Shown here piece after piece: positions 1 through 14,000 of a DNA stretch of 64,000 bases. Source of the stretch: Lytechinus variegatus (taxonomy: Eukaryota > Echinodermata > Echinoidea > Temnopleuroida > Toxopneustidae); assembly GCF_018143015.1 (NCBI RefSeq), contig NC_054757.1:20512285-20576284 (forward strand). The letters are read 5' to 3'. How positions within the stretch are numbered: the first letter of the stretch is position 1; each line of letters begins with the position of its first letter. A program made the position numbers and the translations under genes. A model generated the notes under the pieces. That model did no database searches and was not told the DNA's origin. It saw only the letters and a program-made list of their open reading frames with translations.

Positions 1-2355
1 ACTCCAATATATGTATAAATATTATATGTATATATATATATATATGTATGAATTTTTTCCTCACCTCTCACCTCTGGTCTACCAATGGTTTCGCGCCTCT
101 CGATCACTGGCGGCTCATCAGGACACTGAAGCTAGTTGGATTTGGTGGAGGCCCTTGGTTGGCTGCATTTCATACCCCAGTGGTTCATTGTTGTTTTTTG
201 TGGCGGCAAGTACTAATCAGCTCAGACCTTCGGTTGAGCGAGTTTTCCTTATTTGGTGCGATGTTGAGCTTTTCATCCAAGCAAATGTTGCAATCCGACT
301 TCTTCGCATTGTCAAGTTAGATTGTTTAATTATTTCCCATTTTGAATAGTATTGTTCCCCTTTCGAGCACTTTTCTTGAACTTGATACATATACATATAT
401 ATATATATAATAGTGGAAACGTCAGTGCGAAGTAACAGTGAAATAAATATTATAGTCAGCAATGCATACTTTGATCAATAACTACATATCTAATGAAGAC
501 AATTCGTTTCTAATATTTTGAAAGAAATATCTTTTTCTTTAGGTTCAGTCGCCGAGAGTCAGTTTCTCTGGAAGTTGAAATAATTAAATCTTTATTCATT
601 TTTATTTCATTCAGAATAATGAAGAATCGACCGAGTCGTTGTTTTAGTTTAGACGGCGCGTGTCATTGAGCTACGAATGTTCGCGCTGCATATTCATAGC
701 TGAATGATAGGTTTTCAACGGAATACATTTTAAGCTAAATAACTTGAACAAAGAGTTAATTTGGCTCGGATATATATTAAATCCCGCTAATGATAGCTCT
801 GATTTAGGTTCGACTTTTGTTACATTGCATGTTTCGTTTTCATTTTTATGCGATTACCTGCATTTCTCGTGCGTATAAGAGCGCTCATTAACCTGGGAAA
901 AAAGGGAATATAAGATGTTTGATGATTGGATATTGTTACACATGTGGCATAAATAACATCCACAGAGTTTGAATTGCTAGACATCAGCGAGTATCTTCGA
1001 GGGCAACCCGAAGACAACCTGTAATATATAGGGGACAACGGGACAGTCCACCCCCCCCCCCTCATGCTCTTCTAGAATTCTTTCTTTTTCATTTCTTTAG
1101 CATGAAAGTCGTGCTTTAGGATGTATAAATGTCTAGGTAATATCTACCTAATACCTTATTTTTGGCGAGGACATGGTATTAGGTTTTGGCAAAAATGGAC
1201 CTAAAGAAAATTTTCGCTGCAGGGAAAAACAGTAATATATGAAACAAAATGATGTGTTCAAAAACACCAAACGGTTTTCTTTTAATATTGGTACGACGTC
1301 TAGTTCGACAATCTATGAAAAGTTGTCAGATGATTTAGCACATAAACCTAGACATATTTGCATGTCATGTTTAATAGGATATTTTGTAGGCCTATGGGTC
1401 TATATTTAGATATAAGTGGGGCGGACCTGCCCTTCGCAAAAGGAGGAACTACACCCCCCCCCCCCTCCCTCCCGGGCAGCCAATTTCTTTTCTCTTCTTT
1501 TTCGCAAAATGTATAACATAGTTTAAAGCATCAAAGTCATATTTCAGTAAGCAAAATATCACACCTTTCTAAACAACCAAATATTATAACTGCTTTCGTG
1601 AGTGTCCAATGTATGTTACATCATCAACAAAACCTACATCCAGTCACAGAAAAGTGGAAAATCACGTGGTGGCCGGACTTGCCCCGGGGGTGGATTAGCC
1701 CCGCTCTGCCCTACAAATTCAGAGCTTGATATTCGGCATCAGGTGTGCTTCTCGAGGACTATGCTGTCATTAATTCACATGGACGAGGTAAATCAATTGT
1801 TACACTATTGATGTAAGACATCAGGAAAAACGACTAAAAGGTACAGGAAACGAATGTTAAGTGTGGCCAAAGATCAGTGAGTACGGCAACACGATGAAGT
1901 GTTGACCCTGCACGTCCGTTGATAAAAATTACAAGGTTTTGTTTAATTTGCGGATTTAAAAAAAAGGAAATCCCTTTATTAATGAGTTTTTTTTTATTAT
2001 TGTTTGCCAAAGCACCTATACGTCAAAATGAAGCCCCCCCCGCTCCGCCTCAAAAATGTTCGATAACGATACAGCAGCCTTGTATATAGCTCCACCTCAA
2101 GTCCACGACTACTCAAATCTGGCCAAATTCCTTACCCATACTGCAACATTCTGACGAGTTTAGTCTTATGATATAGACCAGCTTCGATTATAAAACACCA
2201 ATTCCCCACTAAGTGCATTCATACCCCAATCATCATGTTTTCAAGTAGAAAAACGACACCCCCCCCCCCGCAAATCATTTGAGTTTTTCCATACAAATAA
2301 AATATCAGGCTAATGTATTCTCTGCATGTTTGATAGTTATCTCGAGGTTTTTTTT
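1..2355. other. No gene recognised; AT-rich with homopolymer C tracts
   Basis: A short TA microsatellite occurs near 28-47. C tracts of about 10-14 bases occur near 1050, 1452 and 2260, the kind that end many short elements in this window. All reading frames here are short and low in coding character. Confidence 0.5.
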
Positions 2356-2962
2356 TAAAGGTCAAGTCCACCTCAGAAAAATGCTGATTTGAATCAATAG
2401 AGAAAAATCATACAAGCACAATGCTGAAAATTTCATCAAAATCGGATATAAAATAAGAAAGTTATGACATTTCAAACTTTCACTTATTTTCAACAAAATA
2501 GTTATATGAACGAGCCAGTTACATCCAAATGAGAGAGTTGATGACATCACTCACTCACTATTTCTTTTGTATTTTATGATATGAAATATGAAATATTTTT
2601 ATTTTTTCATCATTGTCATGTGAAATGAAGTTTCATTCCTCCCTGAACACGTGGCATTCCATTATTTCAACATTTTGTGCTTCAGGCAAAGAGGTCCTAA
2701 TCGTCAAATTCGTAAAAATTGAAATATTGTATAATTCAAACAATAAAAACCAAAAGAAATAGTGAGTGGATGACATCATCGACTCTCTCATTTGGATGTA
2801 ACTGGCTCGTTCATATAACTATTTTGTTGAAAATAACAAAACTTTAAAATTCCATAACTTTCTTATTTTACATCCGATTTTGATGGAATTTTCAGTGTTA
2901 TGCTCGTTGAATTTTTCTCTTTTTATTCAAATCAAGTTTTTGTTGGGTGGATTTGTCCTTTA
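2356..2962. mobile_element. TA-flanked foldback MITE, family 1, copy A
   Basis: Two arms of about 200 bp are inverted copies. The left begins TAAAGGTCAAGTCCACCTC and the right ends GGTGGATTTGTCCTTTA. Inside each arm, CATCCAAATGAGAGAGT and its complement are clear. TA dinucleotides at both ends fit a Tc1/mariner-type target site. There is no coding capacity. Two more copies are at 29601-30206 and 44364-44962. Confidence 0.85.
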
Positions 2963-4285
2963 CTAGCGATTAAAAACAAGCACTTAGTGAGAGTCGAGAG
3001 ACCACATACAGTGTTTGTTGGTTCGCTCTAGATTCATATGATCGCCAACGTGTGGATTGTATGTGTTGTTATAATAATTACATCCATCTCGATGGGGCCA
3101 GCCTCCATCGCCATCTCAACCGTTTCCATTCCCCGTAGAGCTGGGCTAGAATTACTGACCCCATAATTACCGTAGTGTCATTAGCCTCATAAATTATGAT
3201 TTATCAAATTGAATGACAGAAGTATATCACGCTCATCGCCTTCCTCCCTTCGCGTTGACTCGTAAGCAAGGTAGGCTATTAACTGGAGAGTTTTCACGTG
3301 GCAGCTTATCATGGATTCTTCACTGACGACTGTTATAAGCTACTGAAATCACCGTACCTGATTGGCTGATAGGTGTGTTTTCAGTAGAGAGCATTGGCAA
3401 ACTGCCGCATGAAACGATTCACTAAATTGATTATCACTCTCAAAAGATATTAAGGGAATAATTTTCGTGGACATGCGTTCTGGCTATATCATCTTCATGA
3501 ACTTGATTGATATACTGGTTCGCACAACCTACTTATAACAATTCATTTTCCGTCAGGAATCCGTGTGAAGAACGAATCAAATATTTACAGTGTTTATCGG
3601 TGAGTTATGGAATAGTTTCAGGTAAACCTTTAATATTCAATAAACCATGGCGAGGTGATCTACGATATCATGAGAAGCGGGGCTTACGAAGGTAAAGAAC
3701 GCGGAAGAAACTGATATTTTGAGATTAAAAGTGGAAGAGACATCGCAAAGGATGGTGTCACGTGGGAGGGACTTTTTTATTTATCTACTGCTGCTTGACA
3801 CCAAATAAGGAATACGTATTATTGATAAAGTTATAAAAAGGGCCTGACATGCCCCACTCGGCCCTGGTGGTCGGTCCAGTCCTGGCCTCCGCAGCTTGCG
3901 ATGTCTCTTCCACTCGGCCTCCGCAGACAGTGTTGCCCCTTGATGAGTAGCCCCCAGATCAGAGAGATGTGGCTTCAACTAATTAGTAGACGAGATCGAT
4001 CCCCCATTGATGATATGAATTTTGACGAATCATGTCGGTGGAGAACCGGCGGCAGCTGGGGTCGTTGTCTCGTCACCGACGTCGTCCCTCAGTTTTAACT
4101 TTGACTGCCTATACTAAAATCTGTGGTCTATTCTAGCTTAGGTGGTTGTCTTTCAATTACTCTTTCAATTACTGAAATTAACCTTTTAGTATACCCTACC
4201 GTTTCTAGGACTAAATATAAAATTTCACACCCTGATTGTGTCAGAGTAAGAATTTAGACAAACAGAAATTATGTAATTGGTTATT
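2963..4285. other. No gene recognised; one GC-rich island at 3841-4098
   Basis: 3841-4098 is distinctly richer in G+C and CpG than its surroundings and contains a 65-codon frame (3901-4098) with no recognisable domain. It might be a noncoding exon, a CpG-rich regulatory patch or a remnant. Around 3140-3200 there are several TAAT-type homeodomain-like cores, which are common by chance. Confidence 0.35.
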
Positions 4286-6320
4286 GGGGGCGTAAAGGTG
4301 GCCGAAATGGGGCACAGAAGACCTGTGCCATCAAAAGTGGTAATTGGAATCAGGGAATAATTTCACATAGAAAGTGTTTTATTATTCCAGTAATTCTTAA
4401 AAAGGATTTACATCAGGATAATATGCTACTCACCAATCATGCCAAATGAGGCTTGTGAAACATTATACAAATAGCGAACGTAGTCAAAATGAATGATGGT
4501 CAAATCTATGAGTGAAATCAACTGCGACCAATTTCTTTGAATTGAGGATTTGTGCCTTCACCCAGAACCTATGACTCTGTACAATTTGAATCGTAGACAG
4601 TGGTGAGATATTTGGGACAATTTTTACTCAAATAGAGCTTTTATTATTTCCATCAAAAGTGATATTGAACGCATTTCACAATTGCTCCTCAGTCTTGCTT
4701 GTTTACAAAATTCACACATTGGACGGTCCAAGTGGCCAAAATGACCAAAATGGCCACATTTTTATTTTGCACTATCAGTAATATATTGAAATAAATGAGT
4801 AATTTGTCACCGATTATGATTGATATACTCGTCATGCATCTTATTAGCAATACAGAGCGACAACATTTGAATAATTTTATTTGTGCAATTGTCATCGGTC
4901 ATTGTAGGGACCAAAAGTGACCAAAAATGACCACTAGCTCATACATTAAATCTTTGAATTAATCTACTTTAGAAAGTTTAGAAACATGTCCTATCTAACA
5001 TGAAATGATGCTGTATTATCTCATTCCTGAATTTGCTGCCCACTAAATGTGAAGTTTCCATTAACATTTACAATGTGGTCAAGGTGGCTGAAATCATGAA
5101 AATGACCGTAGTGCATGGTCAAACAACCTTCTGCATGCTCACATTTATCAACACTCTTCACTGATTATTGGTGTCGTAGCTCACCCTGATACTGATGAAC
5201 ATCTGAGCCCTTTTTTAAATCAAGGAATATGTGTTCACTGGTCATTATTGAGGAAAAAGTTGTAAAATGACCACAGGTTCCTATAGCGAGGCCAATAACA
5301 CTCTATGTGGAATCATTGCATCGATTTTCACCCAAAAGCTTTCAAACCTTCCCCATTTAACAGTAATTGATACATATATTAATGCATCCTGAATTGTCTC
5401 CTCACCTGGGCACCGTGGTCACTACAGGCTAAACTAACATACATATTGGACAGGGGTCAGGGTGGCCACAATGACCAAGGTGGTTAAAATACTTTGGGGG
5501 TGTTCAATTTAAAGGATTGATACACCAGTGTTCGGTGTCACAGCACATACTTGTAACGATTGTGGTAACAATCAAAGTATTTTCTGATAAATTGAACTGA
5601 TGGTATTGGTCATCTTGGGGGCCAAAAGCGGCCAAAATGACCATAAGCTGTTACATACATATACATGTAGGGTCATTAAGACTGATATATTTGGAATCAG
5701 CATAGAATTATACACAAGATAGACCTTTAAATGCATTCCAATTGTAAGAAAATAAGATAAAACCTCAATTTTCTACCTATTCGCAAAGTTTATAATGCAA
5801 ATCTGTGCAAATGGTCAGTTATGTCTAAAGTACAAAAAATGACCCTCATAGGTCAAAACTGACGGAATGAATTACATGAGATTGATTGCAATAATCCAGC
5901 GCACATTTTGAAAATAAATGTGGATTTCCAAAGATATTCAATCGTAATTCTGATAAATATTCGTAACACATTTCGGACAAAAAAAATCGTGAAAATGGTC
6001 ATTATTGGCCAATATGACCACTTGTATTGTGATTTGGCAAATGAAACCATTTATTCTGGAATATGGGTGCATTTCAACATAGGATAGACCCTTTTAATTG
6101 GTTTTGGTTACAAAAGCATTCTGATAAGAAAGAGTGGTCAAAATGGTCATTTTTGGTCAGAAAATTGACCAAAATGGCCAAAATGTTGTGGGGACGGTCA
6201 ATAAGACTCACAATTTTTGAATCAGCACAAAATTTTACCCCGGATAAGCTTGTCAAACCTTCCCCACCAAAATGTCTGAATAAAGTCCCCTATCTCCTAA
6301 ACTGGGGGAAACTGCAATAA
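4286..6320. repeat. Decayed tandem repeat, period about 160-195 bp (old satellite-like array)
   Basis: A motif of the form TGGCCAAAATGACC recurs at about 4730, 4906, 5076, 5265, 5457, 5616, 5812, 5993 and 6133-6180, with weaker ones near 4297 and 4480. A second element of the unit also recurs, for example CTTTCAAACCTTCCCC at about 5340 and CTTGTCAAACCTTCCCC at about 6248, in the same position relative to the motif. The units are far diverged. No open gene is present. Confidence 0.7.
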
Positions 6321-7040
6321 AAACTTAATCGACAAAATATTCACAACACATAATACGAGCAATTAGGGTGATCATTCAAGTCGGGTATTATTCCCGCACA
6401 CAACCTTTATTTTTCCAAAAAAAATACTAAATATGTCTGATTTATATGCCTTTCATGTTGGAATACTCATATGCCAGTCTTCAAAAGATGAATTGTATAA
6501 TGATATCTTTGTGCTTATGTTCATGACGTTTCAAAGGAATAATCAAATCAAGTCATATTTCACCAAATTTTAATTGCCTTTGATTTCAAATCGCTGTACT
6601 ACTTCATTTATATATGAATGATGCCATGCCTGATTTATATATCATGTTGAATCTTCTGTTATTATCATTGCTTTTTTACATCTATTATGTTTGCTTGTGA
6701 AATATTTGAATGATGAGTTGCACCATGTAATGCTACAACCACTTCACTTGGTGGCAAAGCTATAAAACCGAGCATGTATATAATTAGATCACCTAGAGCA
6801 AACAACCTTATGTATTGACGTCATTGACTTGCCATCTTAGGCCCGGCGAATGCACAATACACAATATACGAAGCGCATTTTTAATAAATAGCGTTTTTGC
6901 ATTAAATGTGAAATTTCCAATAAATACAATTATTTTTATTTGAAATTCGATATAATTCTAGGAATACTCAAATCAGAATTCTGCTTTGCTGCGAGTACTG
7001 TGGTTGAAGTACATTCAAAATCGGGTTTGAGCCGCCGCCG
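6321..7040. other. AT-rich stretch with nothing recognised
   Basis: No coding frame, clear repeat or RNA gene was seen between the decayed satellite and the candidate opsin promoter. Confidence 0.4.
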
Positions 7041-7113
7041 ATGATGACGTCATTACGATTGGGATTTAAATTTTATATATAGGCTTGAACTAGTCTCATT
7101 TCCATTTCACTAC
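7041..7113 (+). promoter_or_regulatory. Candidate opsin promoter: CRE, TATA box and initiator-like site
   Basis: A full cAMP-response palindrome TGACGTCA lies at 7045-7052. A TATA-like TTTATATATAGG follows at 7072-7083, and a pyrimidine-rich TTCACTAC initiator-like stretch at 7107-7114 gives the usual 30-35 bp TATA-to-start spacing. The opsin ATG is about 320 bp downstream. Positions and spacing are seen; promoter function is inferred. AT-rich DNA produces TATA matches by chance. Confidence 0.35.
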
Positions 7114-7430
7114 TCCGAACTCTGATTGCTTAGATTTTTTGGTTGGAATGTTCATGTCAAATCTTATTGCAATTTCTTTGAAATTCGGATCGCAACGAAT
7201 CGTACAGTTTGCGCCTGGCTTTGGAGGCTATTAAAGCATGCGTTGATGAAGTACATCTTGCGCATCTTTGACAACTCCGTTTTACGCATATTCCTATATC
7301 CTCTGAGGGAGGGCACTATCTATGAGAGTATGACGTAACATGATGAGGTCAATACGTTTGCTGGATACATCTATTTCATAAAAATCGAATCGTATCGTCA
7401 CTGCTATTTCAATTTTTTTTTTTATTCCAG

Positions 7431-10389
7431 ATGGCAAACCTGACACTGATATTAGTGGATGGGGCAATCGGGGTGAACACAGATAAAGACACATGGCCCG
7501 ACTACGCCTTCGTGTTGTCAGGTCTCTATCTGACCCTGGTATTCATCGTGTCCTTATTCGGGAACAGCATCATATTGTTTCTTTTTGTCTGGGATCGCCA
7601 CCTGCGGACGCCGACCAACATGTTCCTGCTCTCGCTCACGATCACCGATTGGCTCGTTACGATCGCAGGCATCCCTTTCGTGACGTCATCGATATACGCG
7701 CACCGCTGGCTTTTCGCCCACGTTGGTTGCATTGCGTGAGTTCTTGTTTTCTTTCATTTTAAGGGCATGCCACATCATTTTTGTCAATTTTGTTGCAACT
7801 CAATCGGGTTCTTAACCTTTTCCTTTGGCCCTGCTTATGCTATAATAGTACAAGTCTGTCATCATTCTCCATCGTTACATTTTTATTATCATTATCTTTA
7901 CCATCATATCGATTTTTGTTTAATTTTTAAGATTGTCATCGATATTTGTAAACTCCCTTTATCAATCTTGCAGGGCACACTCTTCAATCCAGCTTTATAT
8001 ATTATGTGCATTCAATCAGATTTTATATATGAACTACACTTTATTTCTTGGTGATATCACTATTTTTATGGGACCTCAGATAATATCAGGATCTCAATCC
8101 ATTCACTCCAATCAAAGCTAGGGCACTTATCCTTGCTGATATCATGAAAACGAATGTCTCGGTTGCTATAGGCAACATTCCTCTCCCGCCTTCGCGAGCA
8201 AATCGTCTGGGTGAAAACCTGGTTTTTCTATCTTTAAGTGGCGAGGTTCTTTTATAATTGGATTTGCTGCACATTAAATCCAATAACGCGGGAATTATTG
8301 TCTTTTAGGTGAGCAAAGGACTCATATTGTGTTTGAAATCAGGTGACTATTCAGGTCGCTGTAAAATAATGCTTTGTGATATGCGAATCTGATGCATCGG
8401 GAAATTGGTTACTTCGACTTTTTGTCACATGAGTTTTGCCGGGGGAAATGCAATGTATGACACCAATGTATCGATGTATCTTGAACAAACTGTTAAAAAA
8501 ATCACATTTCTTGCTTCATAATAAGATTAGATAAAGAAGACAAGTGTTCGGTACTGCAAAATCGAAAAATAGCATTAAACAAGGTCATACTAAAGCTACT
8601 TGACATGCACTCGTCGGAGTAAAATCTCATAAATGAACAGAACGCTAGAACGGAACAAAAATAGAACCGAATAAGAAAAATTAAAGTATGCCATATGGCA
8701 AGGAAGGGTCAGACACAGAATCATTCATAATAACATGAGCAACACAAATCCAACGGTGCGCAGGGCATTCTATTTCAGTCATCATTATTTTTTCTACATA
8801 TTTATTCATTTATCTATTTATTTGTTTGTTTGTTAATTCATTAATTGCAGTGTTATGAACGCAGGGGAGTCCTTCAAGTTATAAAACTAATTTACAAAGA
8901 GGACCGCATCACGTCTACATACATTTTTTTTCTATTTTCAAGATAATTGCTCTCTTTTTTCTTTTCTTTTCTTTTTGGAGATCATTCTGAATGAACACTA
9001 TACGTTACTTATTCCTTCAAATGTGAAATTCCAATGGCTGTTTGGGTGTTTGCTTGCGTGTATCGGGATGTGTTAAATGTAGGCCTAAGTAAGTAGGACC
9101 TGGTGCAGTGTTAGAAAAATTAACCTTAAAAAGTTCCTACAGCTTAGTCTCGAGAACACCTGTAATCTTACTGCACTGTGTATTCTTACACCCATTGTGT
9201 GAAAATACAGAAAATTTGTATAATTTAGTGTATGAATCCGTACAAATTTCCTGTAATATTTTTTAATAGACCTCCTTCGTAGATTGCACATTTTCTTTTA
9301 TAACAATTCACATAATTATTCTGGGTTTTTTATTAGGCATTTGTATAGCGCTATCTATCTAGAAACAATCTATCAAGGAGGTGCATTATTATTATTACCC
9401 CGGCTTTAGCTCGAGCTGCCTTTCAGCGCTCGTGCATATAAGGAATTAATCCTGCCGGGTACCCGTTCACCTCACCTGGGTCGAGCGCGGCGCAGTGTGG
9501 GTACATTTATTGCTGTAGGAAAAATACGCTATGACTATGATTCGAACCCACGATCCTCTGTTTGGAAGGCGAGAATCACAACCACTAGACCACACGCCAT
9601 CGCGCATCCTCATCCTTATAGCTTTATTACCACTCAACCAACACCAATAACGACAAAAACAACAACCGCACTCTCAACTCGCTGTTTTCCTAGATGATTG
9701 CGGCTAATATCGTATAGTCGCCTGTGACAGGAATTCAAATCTAACGAGGATTTTATTTCGATGTTGCAAGTCCATGCCTGAGATGCACGGCATGCTGCGA
9801 CAAAATCTCAACTAGCAAAACATTTACAGTGACAAAATCAATTCCATCCAACCAGGGGCGGATCCAGGATTTTCGAAAAGGGGGCACATTTTCCCGGGAA
9901 AAATTTTGAAAAAAAGTCTTCATTTTCAAAAGGGGGCACACTTGTGTTTTAAGGGCATTTTTACATGACAAAATTTATAATTGTGCCTCTCAAGGGGGGG
10001 CACGGGCCAGCTGTGCCACCCCCCCCCCCCCCCCACCCCCTGGATCCGTCAGTGCATTCGACATCATATCGCATGTTAGAGATGTTTTTCAGCCGTGTTG
10101 ATTCGTTTAACATTCTGAATCGGGCATGATGATCGATGCACATGTATCTACATGTGCACGTGATTACCATATACTATATTTAGCTTAAAGGGGAACTTCG
10201 GGCTAATGAAATAATGAAAACTAGAAATTGATAAAAATCTGACATAAGTAAAAAAAAAATAATAATGATAAATAAAACAAACAAGGCATTTACATTTTCA
10301 TCAAATTGGATGAAAAATTATTGTATTGCAAGTATTATAATGCAAGAACATTAAACCGTGACAACAAAGAGTTGATGATATAACGTCTT

Positions 10390-10426
<37 letters not shown>

Positions 10427-10662
10427 TATATATATAAAGCGGGAGCCCGGGTTCGATTCCCAACAGAGACATTTTGGCATCACCATTTTTTGCAAAGGGA
10501 TAGATAGCTCTGGGGAACCTTGATTTAAGCTACGCCTACCATTGCTCTCTTCATCCATTTCTTTCACACCATGTTCACAAAATATTTAAATAAAAGAGTT
10601 GCCAAAGATACTGTATATGTATAATTTCACACACACACACACACAACCACACACCCTCACAA

Positions 10663-10693
<31 letters not shown>

Positions 10694-11018
10694 AATGAAG
10701 GTCCTGCGTCGGTTGTGGTAGTATACATGTAAAGCAGAATAAAAGGTGAATAAAACAACCGTAGATAGAAAAGTTGATCAAATTTTCGCACACAGGGCTT
10801 CATCAGGAAATGATGAATTTATTAGTCAACAGGACCAAGAACAGCAGTGCGCAAAACGCAAAGCGTAAAGAACAACGCGCTAAGAGGTAAGACGCGAAGC
10901 GCAACAGTACAAAAGAAAAGAGAGAGAGAAAGAGAGAAAAAACGATAAAAAGAAAGAAAGGGGAAGGGGAAAGAAGAAGAAAAAAAAGCCGGGGATTATT
11001 TTGCTTATATATATATTA

Positions 11019-11098
<80 letters not shown>

Positions 11099-14000
11099 AA
11101 CATACATATATATATATATATGTATATATATCCTGGCCAATTATTATCAAATTGAGCAAATTTTATTACCCAATTCATAGTAGTTTTATCACCCAATTTG
11201 GGCAGATTTAAAGTAATAGTTGGTGGACAGAATGTTGCCAAGTGTTGGTTAAAAGTAGGCATTCTTTGTCCAACTATTTTTAGAGTGTAAAAACAAAGCA
11301 ATGAACCTGATTTCCTAAATCTTTTGCTCTCATGACATTCAAACATTTCCATTTATATTATCAAAGGAATCGTTTTCATTAAGTCCAATGTAGAAGTACA
11401 CCACGGGGGTCATTGTTTTCAACAATGTTAAAACGTCAACATTGACAATACATGCACATTGCGGCTTTTAGCGTGGAATCATTTTATTTCATTTATACAT
11501 TTCTCTCTGCCAAATTTCAATATCTTTCGATTGTCATGTTGGGAATGGTAATTTCCAGGGCTTAAAACAAAAACATTTTGTTCATGCTGTATTTGGTCTG
11601 AGATTTTCTTGTAAAAAAAGATCACTGTTATCTTCATATTATTTGGCTTTTTTTTCTATTTAAATGATTCTTATATTTATGATTCTTGTTTTTCGTTTCC
11701 GTTTTGTCTGCCGATTCTTCTTCTTCACCTCCTTCATTATATTCCTTTTTCCTTCTCCCCCCCATCATTTGCTACTTCTTCCTCTTTTATTAACCTTCTT
11801 CTTCTCCTCTTACTCCCGCCCTTCCCTCTCCTCCTTCTATTTTTCATTCCTCGTATTCTTCTTTTCTCCTTCCCCTTCTTTTTCTTTTTTTTTCTTTTTC
11901 GTCTTCTTCTTTTCCCCTTCTGCTTTTTCTTCATCTCCTCCTCATCCCGGTCCTCCTTCTCCTATTTTGTTTTCTTCTTCTTCTACTTTTTCTCCTCCTC
12001 CTCGTCCTCCTCCTTCCTCTTTCCTCATATCGGTTAAAATAATGTAGGTGTAGATGGGGGTTAATGGGTGTGGCTGAGTGGGACCAGCCTCCTCTTTCAC
12101 CCCCCCCCCCTCTCTCTCTCCTCTCTCTCTCCCTCTCCTTATCCCTCTATATTTTCTACCCTATTCTCTAAAATAAATTGAGTAAAAATGCTCCGTCATG
12201 AGCAAGATGAGGATAATTATGTGTCCAACCAACATTAGGCTTTTTTTTTATTTATCCAGTGTGATGAAAATTTCTTATTTTTTAACCTTTATGGGCAATA
12301 TGCTCCAGCATCGGGTAAAATACTGCCCCAAATTAGTTGGACACATAATTACCCTCGTGCTGGTTAAAATTTTATCCAATATCTTTTACAGTGTAACTTT
12401 TCCAATTATGTTGAGTGTATTTGTTTATTAAAATGTTATCTATGTATTTTGCTTTGTCATGCTTGTTCTGAGCCATGTGTTGTTTTCCAGCCATCCAGAA
12501 TATGGAACATTAATCAACTGCTGCAATCTATCTCGCTATAAGAGATGAAATTGCTTCCGTAGCCATGAACTGTTTATCTCCAGTGTTTGCACTCTTCGAG
12601 TGTCCACTTGCAAGTGAAAGTAGATATATTGATTTCTTCTTAATGTTATTTTTCTCAAGGCTAAGAATCAAATTCTGCTTCGGAGCAGAAAATAATGTGT
12701 GACCGTTAGCACATTGCACTATCAAAACTGATCACAAAATCTTATAATCTATTTATTCATTTTTTTATTACAGCCCACATTAGTTTGCTTAACTTTCTTG
12801 CCAGACAAAACGATTATATCCTTCAATATTTGGAGTGTGCAAAATCAATCAACGATCTGAGAGACCTCGGAGAAAATATGTGAATCCGTATTTGATTAAA
12901 AATCTTAAATATAAAACCAAAATATTTAGAATTATTCCAGTCTGAGCTACCATAATGGCTTCGTATTTTTCTTGCGGAAATCAATAGCAAAACTTCCTAA
13001 TTTGAATTTGGATTTGAAATTGAATTTTAATTTTGGATTTAAATTTGAATTTGAACCGGGGATGACAGGGCATTATGGCTCAGTTCTTGAGCAGCCGACA
13101 CGGCCGAGTTATACCTACACTCTAAAAGAAGGGTTTACCCAATAATGGGAAAAATTGGAACATGCATGTTGGTTGAGTAAAACAATTTTTGTAAATAGTA
13201 CGTAATCTTGCGTTGAGATAGCCCTATATAGGGTAAAAAAATACACAGCAAACATGCATGCATGTTCACTTTCTACCCAATATTGGGTAAAGTATTACTC
13301 AGTGTTTTTAGAGTGTACACCAGGGGCGGATCCAGCTTTCGCCAATAGGGGGGGCCGAAAAAAATTTTGATCAACATTTTTCTCGATTGGCCGCTACAAT
13401 CTGGCTTTTTTTTTTGGGGGGGGTTTCACGGGATAGTCTTAACTAAAGACTGAAGTTTTAAGTATATGTTAGTTTTTATTGCTATAAACAATATTAGGTA
13501 TCTCATGTGGTCTTAATATATAATGCGAGCGCGAAGCGCGAGCGAAAAATCTTATATTTATTTTATGTCCTTAGAACTGAAGATTCAGAGCAGTCTTTAT
13601 AATCATGAACAAAGATAAGTATCCAACTAAACAATGCGAGCGCGAAGCGCGAGCCGAAATTTTATCATAAAGTAACGTGAAAGTGACTCATTAGGACTGT
13701 TTTTAGTGATAATTGAAGAGGATACAAGTATCACCAAATAAATAATGAGAGTGCGAAGCGCGAGCTCAAAATTTCTGATATTCCGACCTGAAAAAAATGA
13801 ACAGTCTAAGCGCGTTTTTATTTGAATAAACAAGCTGTGCGTCTCAAACAATTAAATGCGAGCGCGAAGCATGAGCTTAATTTTTAGATATACTTACATG
13901 ATAAAGAAGCATTTTGACAAATTTTGGTAAGAATTTCCAAAGAGTATCTCACAAATTAAACAATGCGAGCGCGCAGCGCGAGCAGAACATTTTGATACAC

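Noticed and set aside
3901-4098. 65-codon small protein gene
   Set aside because: Open frame in a GC-rich patch with no domain, no conserved-looking pattern and no splice support. Kept only as a note.
6063-6320. 85-codon frame with repeated KWSF/KM motifs
   Set aside because: It is a reading of the TGGTCAAAATGGTC repeats of the decayed satellite.
9538-9598. Possible tRNA gene on the minus strand
   Set aside because: A and B boxes are present, but the stems do not close and the flanking body is that of a repeated SINE.
11664-12047. 127-codon Phe/Ser/Pro-rich frame
   Set aside because: It is a translation of a pyrimidine tract, with no domain and no splice or start context.
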